64,000 nucleotides of DNA from Bolinopsis microptera (Eukaryota > Ctenophora > Tentaculata > Lobata > Bolinopsidae): the NCBI RefSeq assembly GCF_026151205.1, contig NC_087072.1, positions 8,480,084-8,544,083 of the forward strand, given 5' to 3'. The notes under the pieces were generated by a model that saw only the letters and a program-made list of their open reading frames with translations, ran no database searches and had not been told where the DNA came from. The translations under genes were made by a program, and so were the position numbers. How positions within the stretch are numbered: the first letter of the stretch is position 1; the number at the start of each line of letters is the position of its first letter. Of the stretch, positions 10,431-21,685 are shown piece after piece.

Positions 10431-11634
10431 TCTTTAAAGTATATAAATTAAGTGGCATTATTTCACTGTCTAACTCCAGCAAGGCACCCTATTTCCCTGT
10501 CTGCGACGGTAATGGAGCTTTTAAATGCCGCATCCAGTTCCGTTTCAAATTATGTGAGCAATAATGTGAGCAATACGTAGGCAAGATTGAGCAAGCTAAA
10601 TTCAACTATAATAGAATTCTTGTTTGATGGCAAGTTCGTGTGCAATTTGTTATCATGAAAATTCAGGTAATTTTATTGTCTGGACAAATAAAATTCTTAT
10701 AATATTGGATTGCATATTCCACAATTTAATAAAAAACCACGTATAATTTACAGAATCGAAATATGTTCCAAACAATCTCGCACTGCAGTTAAAAGAATAT
10801 AACGCTACAAACTTAAAAATTCATGAAAGGACATCTGAATTCAGGTGATGATTATCAACAACAATCTTATAGCATAACGAATAATAAAATGATACTGATA
10901 GCTCAGCGTGTAAACAATTAACATTCTGCCAAATAGTCAGTATTTCGACCAATTTCTAAACCCTGTTTTTGTTAAGATCATTATCTTTCAGTTTCATATT
11001 CACGCCCCTCAATTTGAATTGCATATATATTTTTCACCATTTTATATTATATGTATCACTATCAAGGGTATCATCAACATCCTTCTAAAACAGCTCTGAA
11101 AAAACTTTAAATGTGTCTCCGCCCATATTCATTCAGGAATCGATTGACTGTTTATCCCGGCGGTCGCCAATGTAAAATCAAAAATAAATCATATAAACAC
11201 CTATGTATTTATAAATATACATCTATATCAAATAATTTAAAATTACTCTGTAATAGGTAAAGGGTGATGAGGTCAGGATTTGCGTTAAATTAGGAAAGTG
11301 TATGTGATTGATGCACTTTATCGATGGAAAATCTTATCAAGCATCAATGATTATGAAGGGGGATACGTCACTCCATATATTCAAGCATTTCCGGTTTTCG
11401 CCACGAATTTTTGATATCCATGACGAAAAATTAAAGACAATTTGGCGAATTTTCTTTATTTATGGCGATATTGTGTAATGTAATGGCGAAAATTTTTTTC
11501 CGAATTTCCCAGAAGTTGATTGTGAACATGGCAATAACGTATCCCCGAGATAGAATACAGCTTATTTTAAACATGAAAACGTGGACAGCGTTGTGTGAAA
11601 CGTAATAATGAGGATTATATTTTCGGAGTGTGAT
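10431..11634. other. Gene-free spacer with a small palindromic MITE
   Basis: AT-rich, no coding signal. The bases after the Penelope element repeat the phrase ATTTCACTGTCT (10422 and about 10464) and a variant near 10489. The only structured part is the palindromic element at 11359-11546. Confidence 0.5.
11359..11546. mobile_element. Small palindromic MITE
   Basis: About 188 bp with inverted ends GGGGATACGT / ACGTATCCCC and an A/T-rich interior with GGCGAA/TTCGCC blocks reminiscent of the M1 MITE family. Non-coding. Confidence 0.5.
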
Positions 11635-14600
11635 CTATTTGAGGGGTGTGATTCTGTGATTGGTGAGTAGCGTGGACACGAGGGCGGAACCCAGGCATAA
11701 GCACGCCATGGAATGATAAATGACATTCCAACTGTCAAACAAGTCCACGTATTTGAGGAGGAAACTAAAACCTAGGACTGCAAGTCCAGGACCAGCCCTT
11801 ACCAGACCATACTTAATGCCAAAGTCTTTTCTCCCGAAGTAAGTATAGAGACAGGTTGTGAAGAGGATCTGGGAGGCGAATATCACACCGTCCAGACAGA
11901 TCGTAATCATGTACAGTATATCTGGAGCATGTGAACTGAAATATATTTCAATTTTAACGTTTTAGTTATTTCACTGATCCTTTCAACTTCAAGGTAGTAG
12001 TGCCCGGATGGCAGATAAGTTGGGGAAATAACAATATCAACGTTATATACACGCGATGCCGATTGTCGATGAGATCAGAGGTAGGCTCACTGCTCAGTAG
12101 CTCACTAAATGATATTTAACAAGCTATTTCTCAAGCTCAATGCGATATTAAATCATCATAATTTACAATTAAAATCAAATGTACATAATTTATTTTTTGG
12201 GGCGTTCGCTTTAATAACATTAACACAAGGTGTTCAATAATAAACGCTGAAACTTCAAACCTGTGAAGACACCAGTAAGTAGCCTCAACACCTCCGATAC
12301 CACAAATTGCTGCACCAATTATTAGGTACTTGCTTCGGAACCTAAGGATTATGTAAATGATAAAATAAATAATGTCACATAAAAATCATTTATGATGGAA
12401 CAAAGTTTTAAAATGTGAAACAAATTTTAACCTTTTTCAAGTGTCAAAAGCTCCAAAAAGAATACCGCACACTTGTGACGTGTACTTAAAGTTTAAATTT
12501 AACTCTAAAATCTGCAGCAAGTACGGGTTTTAGGGTGGACATGACAGTGACACTGACAGTAACTTTAAGTAAAGATGACGTCAATTATGGAGGAGCTATT
12601 TAGTTCACAGGGTGGGGGAGGAGGGAGGGGAGGGGGGGGCATTAGCGTGTGTCTCAACTCTTAATTATGTAACTGCTAATTATGTAACTGCTAATTATGT
12701 AACTGCTAATTATGTAACTGCTAATTATGTAACTGCTAATTATGTAACTGCTAATTATGTAACTGCTAATTATGTGACTGCCTTGTGAACGCTTACTAAC
12801 CGGTCAGACAGTGCTCCCCAAATGAGACGACCAAGGGCGTTCATAAAGTTACTGCAAACTGCTATCATCGTTAGGAACTGGTCACCTGTTGAGGGAGTGA
12901 CGTGGTTAATTTGTAATTATCAAAACTTAGATAATTTGATTAAGTCGCAAACACTTTAACTCTAAGTGACTAAGTCTATCTTTTTTCCAAATAACTTTTG
13001 GAGCATTTCTATGAGCATGGTATTCTGCACTCATGATTTATAAATCCATCAAAACATTAAAATTCTTTCTAGCTCTCGGATCACTAACAATGAACTCGGC
13101 CAGAGCTATAACTAACTTGGAATAACTGTAAGGCCGTAAGCTTTGTAATAAGTCATGAGAATTGTTCTGCAGATCTTTGCCACACTGTATACAATAGTTA
13201 ACAGATAGAAATCTTTGCTGTAGAATATTTCCTTCCTGTAAAATAATCAAACTGTAATTTCAAATTAAACATAAATCGTTATTTATCTACTTATCGTCAT
13301 AAAAACATTGTCATAAATCTGAAATTTTCTTGAGAGGGTAGTTTCATTAAAAACATAACAAATGTTGTGTGACGGGTGTGTTTAACTTTAACCCACCAGC
13401 CAGGATCTTTCTCACTGTTAGTGCTAGTCGTGCTAGTAATGCTGTTCTCCTCATCTTCATACACCTCGTCTATTATTATATCTGGTTTCGCCTTGTACGA
13501 CGATTGGGATTGTGAGATTTTTCTGACCATCTGAAAAGTTTACTAGGTTGAAGATGGTGATATAGTTATACATAGTCATATGTATACATTTAGTAGGCAT
13601 ATCACCATGCGGCAATCAGTCTGTGAAAGATTTATAACAATCATATTGAAAGTTAAAGATATGAATTAATGTAAAGGAGATCTTGTAAATTAGTGGCGCT
13701 AAATTCAATAGGAGAATAATGATTTATTGAGGAGAGTTTTACAAACCTTATAGTCGGGGAATGATGCGTGAGACAGATCGTAGTTCATAGATCGCACTGA
13801 CCGCACATACGCTATATCATCTGATTCCTCTATCAAATACGTACCCTCCATACTGGAATCTTCGTGATCCACTGCAGTGATAATCTTCCATTAGATGATT
13901 AAAGTCGTTATACTTATAGATCAAGATTTGGGCACGGATAGTTACCATGCCACCATAGTTACTGGTTACTAATGGTTACTGCCTATAATCACATGTAAAA
14001 CACATGTTGTCCTTATCACTCAATAAAACCAGGTATAACTCACCCTGTTTAGGCATGGATATAACCAGAGATGTAGGGATAAGAAGTATGAAAGTGGCTA
14101 CCCCCAGCCCCAGAAAATATACGGGTATCCGGTCCAGTATCTCCGGCTCTTCGAAGTAGCCTGATATCGGGCTAACAGGTAAATTGTTAGGGTTTATCAC
14201 GGCTGTTCCTATGATGCTGAAAAGAGTTGACCCGATACTTTCAGAGAAACTAATGATGCCCACAGCTGTTCCTCGATGTCTCTTACCCCACTCCATACAG
14301 ACAACTGGAAAATTAGCAATATTAGAAAAGAAATAAACCGACGAAGAAATGACAAATTTCGTATTTAGTATAACTTTGCTGAAACCTTTCAACAAGTATA
14401 AGGGCACAACAATTAAATATCGTTCCGAACACAGCCACCAGAGATAAGCGATCAGAAGACAAAATGTGCGAGAAAATCCTAAGAAGATAGTAATAATTAT
14501 AACTTATGACTTATAACAAACCTATGATGGTAGCTTGAATGATGGCACTGAAGAAGGAGACAGCGGAGGTAAGTATTGCAAATGCCCAGTAGTTTCTCAG

Positions 14601-17600
14601 AGCAAAGAAACACAACCCAGTTGATATGCTGAGTAATATGCTTGCTAAGGTTGCTGTTTGCTTGATCCCCAGTGCACTGCAACAAGAATAATATCAGATA
14701 AAAGAACGAGGGTCACTGATCAGATACTCGATTAATATTCTTGGATTCTTACAGAAAGTTTAATGAGGTTTTCCAAGATGTTCTTAAAACGTACTTGATC
14801 ATGAAGCCAGAGCACCAGGATAAGGTATTGAATGCCACGTTGTTCAAAGCCACCAATAACGCAATATCACTGAAAATAGAACTTTAAATGATAAATCACT
14901 TTTAGGCGTGGTCTTGATGCGTTTGTCGAAATGTGATGTGAAGTTTTGCAAAATAAAATGACGCGTCCTAATAGGCACTAATAGTTCTTAAAGCTTAGTT
15001 TGCTACCCAAAACAAAATTCTACATTCTCTATTTTACTGCCAAGTTCAGTAGCCCGGTTCATAAAACAAAAATATTATCCAATAATTGCGTTAATATAGT
15101 TATCTGTTGATAAGCCTATTCAAGAGTTAAAATTGTCGTTTTAAGGAAGAAGGAATGTGTTTAGAGCTCTAAAACTGTGATACTTGAATAGTAATGGTAG
15201 AAAAAGGTTAACTTTAGTCGAAGTCTCATGTCTCTACGACCTTTAGTTTTGGCGCAACAAATCTCGCAGCGGAGGCGCGAGACGCGAGATCCGGTGCGCC
15301 TAAACCAAGCGCCGTGGAGACTTGAGACTTTGACTAAAGTTAACTTTTTTTACCATTACTATTAGATCCCAAACTGTTGGAGCACTAAAAGCACTCCTTC
15401 ATGCTTAAATTGATGATATGAAGATTTTTACCTGTTAAAAATTGACGAAACAAATGGGCGTGGCATGTGGGGGTGGTTCCGGTTGGAGTTGAAGCTTCAA
15501 AATTTTGTTGGTAGTTATTTGGCCTAAGGAACAACAGATAAGCCTATTAACGCAATTATTGGATAATATTTTTGTTTTATGAACCGGACTAAAGTTCAGG
15601 GAATCAAAAATAACCCGCTGTTTATTTTCGTTTTCCTGAACTTGAAGAAAGAACTGATGGAAGTAAAATAGAGAATGTAGAATCTTGGTTTGAGTAGCAA
15701 ACTTTGAGCTTTAGGACCTATTAGAGCAGCTACTAGTTCTATGTCTATTATTTTTATATGAAGCGAAGAAGGATGAATGTATTGGAAGAAGGATGACCAT
15801 TGATCAACAGTTCTGTACTCGGTTATTCATTAATGTGCTACCACAGCTTTTTTCCGCTCTTCTGTGTATTTTCCACATTTTGAGCCACCCTCTTATTTCC
15901 ATGTTATAGCTTTTTATTATTGTTATGTACTTGTAGAGCTAATATATAACATTTCTTATGTACAACATTCCTCCCACTTTATCGAAACTTATTTGGGCGG
16001 ATATCGTCATGTTATGATTATGTGGACGGACGTGGTTATTATTATAAATATATGGGCGAAAGAGTTTCTTCGAACGTAAATTTAACCGTAAACCGACAAT
16101 TCGAACGAATAAGGTCCGATAAGGTATCTAGGATCCCGAATATAATTATACTGCAGCGGGTCACATTGTTGGCCAGAAAGTATATAATTTTCTTCATGAC
16201 AGACTTGCGTGTACATTCAGTATAACATTACAAATCAACCGTTATGCGTAACCTTCTACTAATATTTATGACGTTTAATGCTATTGCAGTTATGTTATAT
16301 TAGAATCTTTTACATCGCCTTTATGTTCTGATACATTACCTGTATCCGGATCGGCTAACTTATTTTGTTCAGTCAAAACGTATGTAGCAAATGATATCAA
16401 CTAATAAATTAATCATAATTTACTGTAGATCAATTGTTATAGGTTCCGAGTAACTGGCCAGTGGTAACAGAACAAACAAACAATGGAATGTGTCAGTTAG
16501 ATCGTCTCAGTTAGAAATGATTGAACCATTTCTGAGCATTTCTTGAAACTTCTGTCATCTAATTTTAACAGCAGTTTGTAGTAGGTGAATTCAGATAACC
16601 CGCCTAAATCGTAACAACACTTTTGTTTGGCTGGCCCTTAGTACTACCAGCGAGATGGAAGTGACCAAATTAGGTTGTAAAAGACTCATCTGCTGGTTGA
16701 CTGAAAAGCTACATTATATAAGACTCACTGTATCGAAATTTAACCTTTAGTTTTCAGAGAACAAATAGTATGAGCTAACACGCCTTATAATACGGCACCA
16801 GTCATTCGGGCACGTGGTCACCGAGTGACACAGTCACGAGGTACAGTCAGCTGATAGATAACGTGACCAATATTAGCCAGCAAGAAGGGCTGGATTTCAT
16901 GCTTAAGCAAAATTAGATACACGTGAGTTACATTTATTGAGTTAGTTAAGTGTCATCAAACAAATGATACGACGTATTCCAGGGTGATCTGCTGAAGACT
17001 CAACTAGTTTCGGCCTTTGAGGGCCATCCACAGGAGTGTCACCTAGCAGAAGTCAAAAATTTAATAAACTGATATCAGAAGAATATGTCATATTAGTAAA
17101 CTAAACATACGGTTAATCTAAACATACGGTTAATTAATCTAATTTTCTGCCCCATGAGTTTGTAACTTTACTATGGATTTTCAGATTAATTACCTTACAA
17201 GACTTTTTTGTGACGGACTAATTTGCGACGACCGAAATTTTGGCGGTCCGAAAATATGGCGAAATTGAACAAAAACCGTCAAATTTCGGACGTCACAGAA
17301 AATAAGGGTATTTTTCATCATTTTTTGTGACAGTAAGCAGTAATATATAAGGAAATTTCTGAAATTCAGTAAAATCATGTTCAAACTTAGTCTGTATTAA
17401 GACTGTAAGACTTTCATGTTAGCACATACATGTATTTTAATGCAAATTTAAACTGTATTGCTTGACATTCAATTCGTCATTGATGTGGTGATAATTTGTC
17501 CCAAGATGCCAGAATTTATTTATTTATTTTACTTGATATTACTTTTTAGAAACAAAATAAAGCAGTGAAGGCACAGTCATTGAAATAAGCTAAAAGATAA

Positions 17601-20600
17601 TGCGACGGATTCTATTACGACGACCGAAATTTTGGCGGTCCGAAAATATGGCGAAATTTTCGGAAAACCGCCACATTTCGTACGTTATAAATATGTCTTG
17701 TAAGGTAACCGTATGTTTAGTTCACTAATATGACATATTCTTCTGATATCAGTTTATTAAATTTTTGACTTCTGCTAGGTGACACTCCTGTGGATGGCCC
17801 TCAAAGGCCGAAACTAGTTGAGTCTTCAGCAGATCACCCTGGAATACGTCGTATCATTTGTTTGATGACACTTAACTATCTTGTGATCCTTTACTGCTTT
17901 ATTCCGGGGCGATTGTGGCTACAAAACTCGATATTGGCTTGTTTTTCCACCTCAACGTCAGCGAAAGCTCTAACACATTTATTGAGTACAGTACGGAATA
18001 AAATATGTAAGTGGTAAGTATCGATTTGATAGAAGACGCTTGCGTTTGGAATGCAAATGATATTTCATATTTCAAGCTTCATGTTTACTCAAACTACAGG
18101 GTGGGCCAAAATTCAGTGGACATACGTTGGCCTTAATAGCTCAGTTACTGAGTGCCCAATTGAAATAATTCTTTCTGGTATAACTTACTACCACCACTGG
18201 TTCGAGGAATTTGTCAAATCGAAAAATATTCGAGTTCATTTTTTTCAAATGAAGGTTCATTTTTGCATTTAGTTGATAGTTTGGATAGTTGGATCGAGCT
18301 AAATTTTATTAAATTGTGTGACGATCTGAGTATACGCTCATTCAAAGACAAACAAAAATGTTCTCGATCAAATATAGTTCCTAAATTATAGTTCCTCAAT
18401 TTCGATTCAACATATTTTGTGTTTTCTTAGAGTTAGTGTGTGCTATTCGGTACAAAACCACTGGTTGAAAGTTTGGTTGATTGACTTTTAATCGCCATGA
18501 GTAATACTAATAGATGTTGTAAATTTTACATTGGTTGTTTCGATTTATGTGGTCATCTCAAACATTGAACACTCCTAAACTTCATGATTTGTAAAGGTTT
18601 ATACCTACTTCAGTCTTCAAGTTCCGATCAGTGCACTTCTTCTAGTTTCTACTGATATAAACATACATCTGGACATGGAACATATTATGGGTTCTTTTGC
18701 GATAGCTAGCGCCATCCAGCGCTTGTTAGCGCCATTTAACACTAGCTAGCGCAAACTATAAAGTTGCGATAACTAGCGAAAGCTAGCGCTAGTTATCCAG
18801 CGCTAGTTGCCGTCAGCTATGCGACAATGTCGAACATAAGGTATGTCTCCTTCACTGGTTTGTTTTGACAAGCAGAGTGGAAATAAATAAAAGCTTTACT
18901 ATACAAATTCCTTGATTTCTGTAGGAGTTCCCTTAATGATGGTAATCAGCATCTCACACCTTCCCTGTTCGTAGATGGGCCTTCGAATTGTGCATTGTGC
19001 AACAGCTACTATGCTGTTGAAATAAGCAGTATAACATTGATTTGGGACTGCAAAACTTTGATGTACGTCACGGGAAAATTGATCAAATGATTTCTAAGGG
19101 CACTCAAAAATCTGACTTTGAGTAACCACTAACCAGTAAATCGTCTTACTCTTAGAAACACCTATTAAAATGATGTCATGAAGATAAATTGGCTGTATTG
19201 TGTGCCAAAAAATCAAAAGTATATCAATTTTCTGCATCTCTAAAAAACAACCTTACGAGACATATTTAAAAGGTACGAAAGTCGGTGGTTTTCCGAAAAA
19301 AACACCATATTTTCGGACTACCAAAATTTAGGTCACCATCATTATTTTCCCAAAATTATTTTTCACGTATTTTCTTTAATTATGACTTTGTCGATTTACT
19401 ATCAATATAGTAAGTTATAAATATGATTCATCTATGAACAAATGAACTCTAGTATTCGATCATGAATTGCTTTAAAAATGATTTTATAAATATAATAAAT
19501 AAAATTAACATAGATTAAAAAAACTCTGAAAAAAATCCCCAAATACCATGATTTAATTTGGATACGAAATACGGTGGTTTTCAGAAAAAATCCCATACTT
19601 TCGTTCCCAAATCATTTAGGTCACCGGAATTATGTCGAATATAAATATGTATCGTAAGGTATGGCGCACTCATAAGTCATACCTACACTGTTTTGATAAG
19701 ATATGTTCATTACTTTAGCATTAAATTGTTACAAAATATGGAAACTGTTGAATAACAAAACTATAATTTGTATTAGAATGTATCCGTCACTTGGTTCGAT
19801 GGTTGAAAGTGAAGAAGAAAGAGTAGTTAAATTGGGAAGAAAACCCTTGGTCCCACCCCTATCTTACCACTGGGCCTTAAAAATTGGAGAAAAATGGTAC
19901 GAAATAGCCCCCATGAAAGAAACAAGGGACGGTAACAAGATAGATACGAACTTTGGAAAAGTGGCAGCTAGTACAGCCGGGACCTTTGGTTGGTCCGTAG
20001 TGGGGGAAACTCAGAAAACGGATAAAGAGATAGATGAATGGAACAAAGATTGGCTGGCAGAACACCCAGAATATTATCTGTTGACAGACAACTGCCAGAA
20101 GTATGTTTTCGAGCTGATGAAATGGGTAACCGATAATAATTATCACTCGGACCTCATGCTGGACTCTGGCAATGTAGACACCACCGGGGATAAGTATTTT
20201 GTCAATGATGGGTTCGTAGTAGAAACAGACGGGACTAAAATAGCAAGCTACATTGTAGGCCACAGTCACGATAGCGTGGGGCCCCTAAACGTCATAACTA
20301 CCGTTGGGGAGTTTACTACTGAAGTAAATAAATCTGTTGCAGGACCTGGATTAGGAGTATTTGTTGATGCAACAGTCGCCGAAGCTGAGTTCAGTGCGGG
20401 TAATCTTGTTGGGGCAAGTGTGGGTTTGAGTGCTGACACAGGGATTGGGGTAAGAGGGGGAAATTTTGAAGCACATGTTTTGGGATTTGGCTTCGAGGTC
20501 GGAGCGGACGGCGTGCAGGTAGATACTCCGGTTATTGGTGCTAGAATTTGCTGCAATATTTTGTGAAATATTTCTGGTTTTACGATTTATATATGTTTAT

Positions 20601-21685
20601 TGATGATTGTTGCAATGATATCCTGCAGTGATTTTTTAATCGTAGTCGTACTGTTTGATTGCAGAATTAATTTGACATTTCAGTTTTCAGTTTTGAATTT
20701 GTGCACATTAAATGATTGCTATTATTTTATACATCTGAAGATATAGAAACTGGGGTCAACTTTTGTAATATTAATGAAGCACTCCTTCTGAATAAAGGGA
20801 AAATCCCCCTTGGACTATTCCTTAACAAATACAAATACAGGAATATTAATATCACAGGAACTCACCTCAGATGGCTAACATGGCTACTATCAGGACACAG
20901 CCCACTAGCTTACTTTCAGACTGTGGCTAACAACGTCAAGTTTGAGACGCAAGACTGCGAACACTGCCCAGGGGAAGCAGAAACATCACAACATTTCCTC
21001 TGTGAATGTGTACAGCTGATGACTATCAGAATGAGAATATTTGGTAAACCTCTACTCACAATGGAGGAAATTATCAACAGCAAACTCAACCACATCATAA
21101 AGTTTGTGGACCAGTCAAAAAGACTAGACAAGGAAGATCTGTTTGGGTAAACTACTAGGATTTAACACAATTTCAGGAAAACAACATCAGGAAAAAACCA
21201 CGCCCAGGAAAACTAATAATAGCACCAATTCCAGGAGATGACCTTGCTCGGAAGTCCCTTGTCTGCCCACCGAAGTACCACAACCGAAACTTGGGTTTGC
21301 TCTGAGACAGGTAGTGACAGCTTCAAGACTCCAGAGGTCTGTTGCATTGATATTTATTATTTTATGATTTCGTATATACTTTGGGAGTCCTGGAATACAG
21401 CTAGCAGGAGTTGCATTCTGTGGGCACGGCGAGAAGGCCCCCTTCATTAAGTAAGAGGCCAGAAACCGTTGACCAGAACAGAGAGAGAGAGAGAGAGCAC
21501 TCCTTCTGAACAAATAAAAAAAAAGCAAATCCAAGAAACAGAATAACTCACCTGTATTTGAGGGTTGAGTCGTATATGCGGAGGTAACTCAGGATGTAAG
21601 GAACGTAGGTACCGAATGCGCCAAACACAGCAGATATCATAATGTTGCAGACGCATCCGGCTGCAATCATACAAACCGTCTTCAT
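11635..21685 (-). CDS. Major facilitator superfamily transporter (monocarboxylate / oxalate-formate antiporter-like), ten exons
   Basis: Ten minus-strand exons join without a phase conflict: 21685-21552, 14869-14795, 14676-14522, 14304-14044, 13871-13747, 13530-13397, 13235-13117, 12885-12801, 12341-12261 and 11935-11635. Together they give 1470 nt, 489 aa. All introns are GT-AG. The protein has about twelve hydrophobic segments: TM1 GAFGTYVPYIL in exon 1; a helix-rich first half with WGKRHRGTAVGIISFSES; a long acidic cytosolic loop (~208-296); KDFYLL and YYKAYGLTVIP; the MFS motif-A-like GRLIWGALSDRFRSK between TM8 and TM9; and a final block ending DFGIKYGLVRAGPGLAVLG. This architecture matches MFS carriers of small organic anions at a membrane; the substrate cannot be read from the sequence. 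Intron 1 is 6682 bp and hosts mobile DNA plus a nested ORF. The start is the first ATG in exon 1, after an in-frame stop; a 5' UTR intron may precede it (AG at ~21696). Confidence 0.9.
12609..12640 (+). repeat. G-rich tract
   Basis: Short purine tract with several runs of three or more G, including a run of eight, inside an intron of the MFS gene. Candidate G-quadruplex on the + strand (non-template for the MFS transcript). Confidence 0.6.
12661..12779 (+). repeat. 15-bp tandem repeat (TAATTATGTAACTGC)n, about 8 copies
   Basis: Near-perfect minisatellite in the intron of the MFS gene, ending about 20 bp from exon 12801-12885. No spacers, so not CRISPR-like. Confidence 0.95.
14965..15733. mobile_element. 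Nested foldback (palindromic) element in MFS intron 1
   Basis: Three concentric inverted-repeat layers. Outer: about 14965-15047 pairs with 15655-15733 (shared TACATTCTCTATTTTACT). Middle: about 15054-15105 pairs with 15545-15587 (shared AATATTATCCAATAATTGCG). Inner: about 15190-15235 pairs with 15318-15363 (shared AAGTTAACTTTAGTC). The core is a GC-rich 100-bp segment. No ORF. A solo piece of the middle arm recurs at 48466-48503, so the arms belong to a dispersed family. Confidence 0.75.
15734..16944. other. MFS intron 1: featureless part
   Basis: AT-rich non-coding sequence. No repeat, exon or RNA gene that I can support. Confidence 0.4.
16945..17115 (+). repeat. Left arm of a 171-bp near-identical inverted duplication
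   Basis: Pairs base for base with 17706-17876 in inverted orientation with one mismatch by my reading. The 590-bp apex contains the MITE at 17193-17705. Just inside the arm (17116-17135) the last ~15 bases of the arm are repeated once directly. Confidence 0.93.
17193..17705 (-). mobile_element. Tc1/mariner-like MITE (family M1, copy 2, reversed)
   Basis: 513 bp, ends CCTTACAAGAC / GTCTTGTAAGG flanked by TA (17191-17192, 17706-17707). Interior is the reverse complement of copy 1 at 4520-5107 with the same two blocks. Its right TA is also the first two bases of the right arm of the inverted duplication. Confidence 0.85.
17706..17876 (-). repeat. Right arm of the 171-bp inverted duplication
   Basis: Inverted copy of 16945-17115. 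It starts at the exact edge of the MITE, which suggests that the duplication and the MITE event are connected. Confidence 0.93.
17877..19250. other. MFS intron 1: spacer with a mariner-like end and an AGCGC-rich palindromic patch
   Basis: Near 18109 the phrase CAGGGTGGGCCAAAA resembles the outer end of some mariner/IS630 elements, but no matching second end was found. At about 18703-18825 short GCTAGCGC/GCGCTAGC palindromes cluster. No coding exon seen. Confidence 0.35.
19251..19659 (+). mobile_element. MITE related to family M1 (copy 3)
   Basis: 409 bp with ends CCTTACGAGACATATTT / ATGTATCGTAAGG and a diverged interior (CCATATTTTCGGACTACC). TA is present on the right (19660-19661) but the left flank is AA. 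Ends 43 bp before the nested ORF. Confidence 0.7.
19703..20566 (+). CDS. Intronless LRAT/NlpC-P60-like protein with glycine-rich C-terminal module, nested in MFS intron 1
   Basis: A single 287-codon frame on the strand opposite to the MFS gene. The real start may be the first ATG (19703), Met26 (19778) or Met33 (19799); the conserved part begins after Met33. The N-terminal domain has YHWALKIGEKWYEIAP with His56 and LLTDNCQKYVFELM with Asn130-Cys131. This H...NC layout is what LRAT-like and related papain-fold (NlpC/P60, PPPDE) enzymes show, so a thiol hydrolase or acyltransferase is plausible. Residues ~190-283 form a Gly/Ala-rich beta-type module (VDATVAEAEFSAGNL, GLSADTGIGV, GFGFEVGADG); I recall similar C-terminal modules in uncharacterised animal and fungal proteins but cannot name the family. 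There is no signal peptide or obvious membrane segment after Met33. It is flanked by a MITE and a LINE and looks less AT-rich than its surroundings, so a retrocopy or transferred gene is possible. Expression is unproven. Confidence 0.6.
   Translation: MFITLALNCYKIWKLLNNKTIICIRMYPSLGSMVESEEERVVKLGRKPLVPPLSYHWALKIGEKWYEIAPMKETRDGNKIDTNFGKVAASTAGTFGWSVVGETQKTDKEIDEWNKDWLAEHPEYYLLTDNCQKYVFELMKWVTDNNYHSDLMLDSGNVDTTGDKYFVNDGFVVETDGTKIASYIVGHSHDSVGPLNVITTVGEFTTEVNKSVAGPGLGVFVDATVAEAEFSAGNLVGASVGLSADTGIGVRGGNFEAHVLGFGFEVGADGVQVDTPVIGARICCNIL
20793..21495 (+). mobile_element. 5'-truncated non-LTR retrotransposon (LINE) 3' end with (GA)n tail
   Basis: Encodes only the C-terminal tail of a LINE polyprotein (to a stop at about 21150). 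It includes the zinc-knuckle-like CEHCPGEAETSQHFLCEC after GHSPLAYFQ and a terminal segment MRIFGKPLLTMEEI, then a ~300-bp 3' UTR and a (GA)n tail (about 21478-21495). The 15-bp direct repeat AGCACTCCTTCTGAA at 20778-20792 and 21496-21510 flanks it exactly and is the target-site duplication. The I/Jockey-type C-terminal tail is my best placement; the clade is not resolved. It sits in MFS intron 1 about 40 bp from exon 1. Confidence 0.82.

Noticed and set aside
12661-12779. CRISPR-like direct repeats
   Set aside because: The units are contiguous without spacers and the genome is an animal's; it is a minisatellite.
18105-18160. Complete mariner element
   Set aside because: Only one end-like phrase (CAGGGTGGGCCAAAA) is present; no second end and no transposase.
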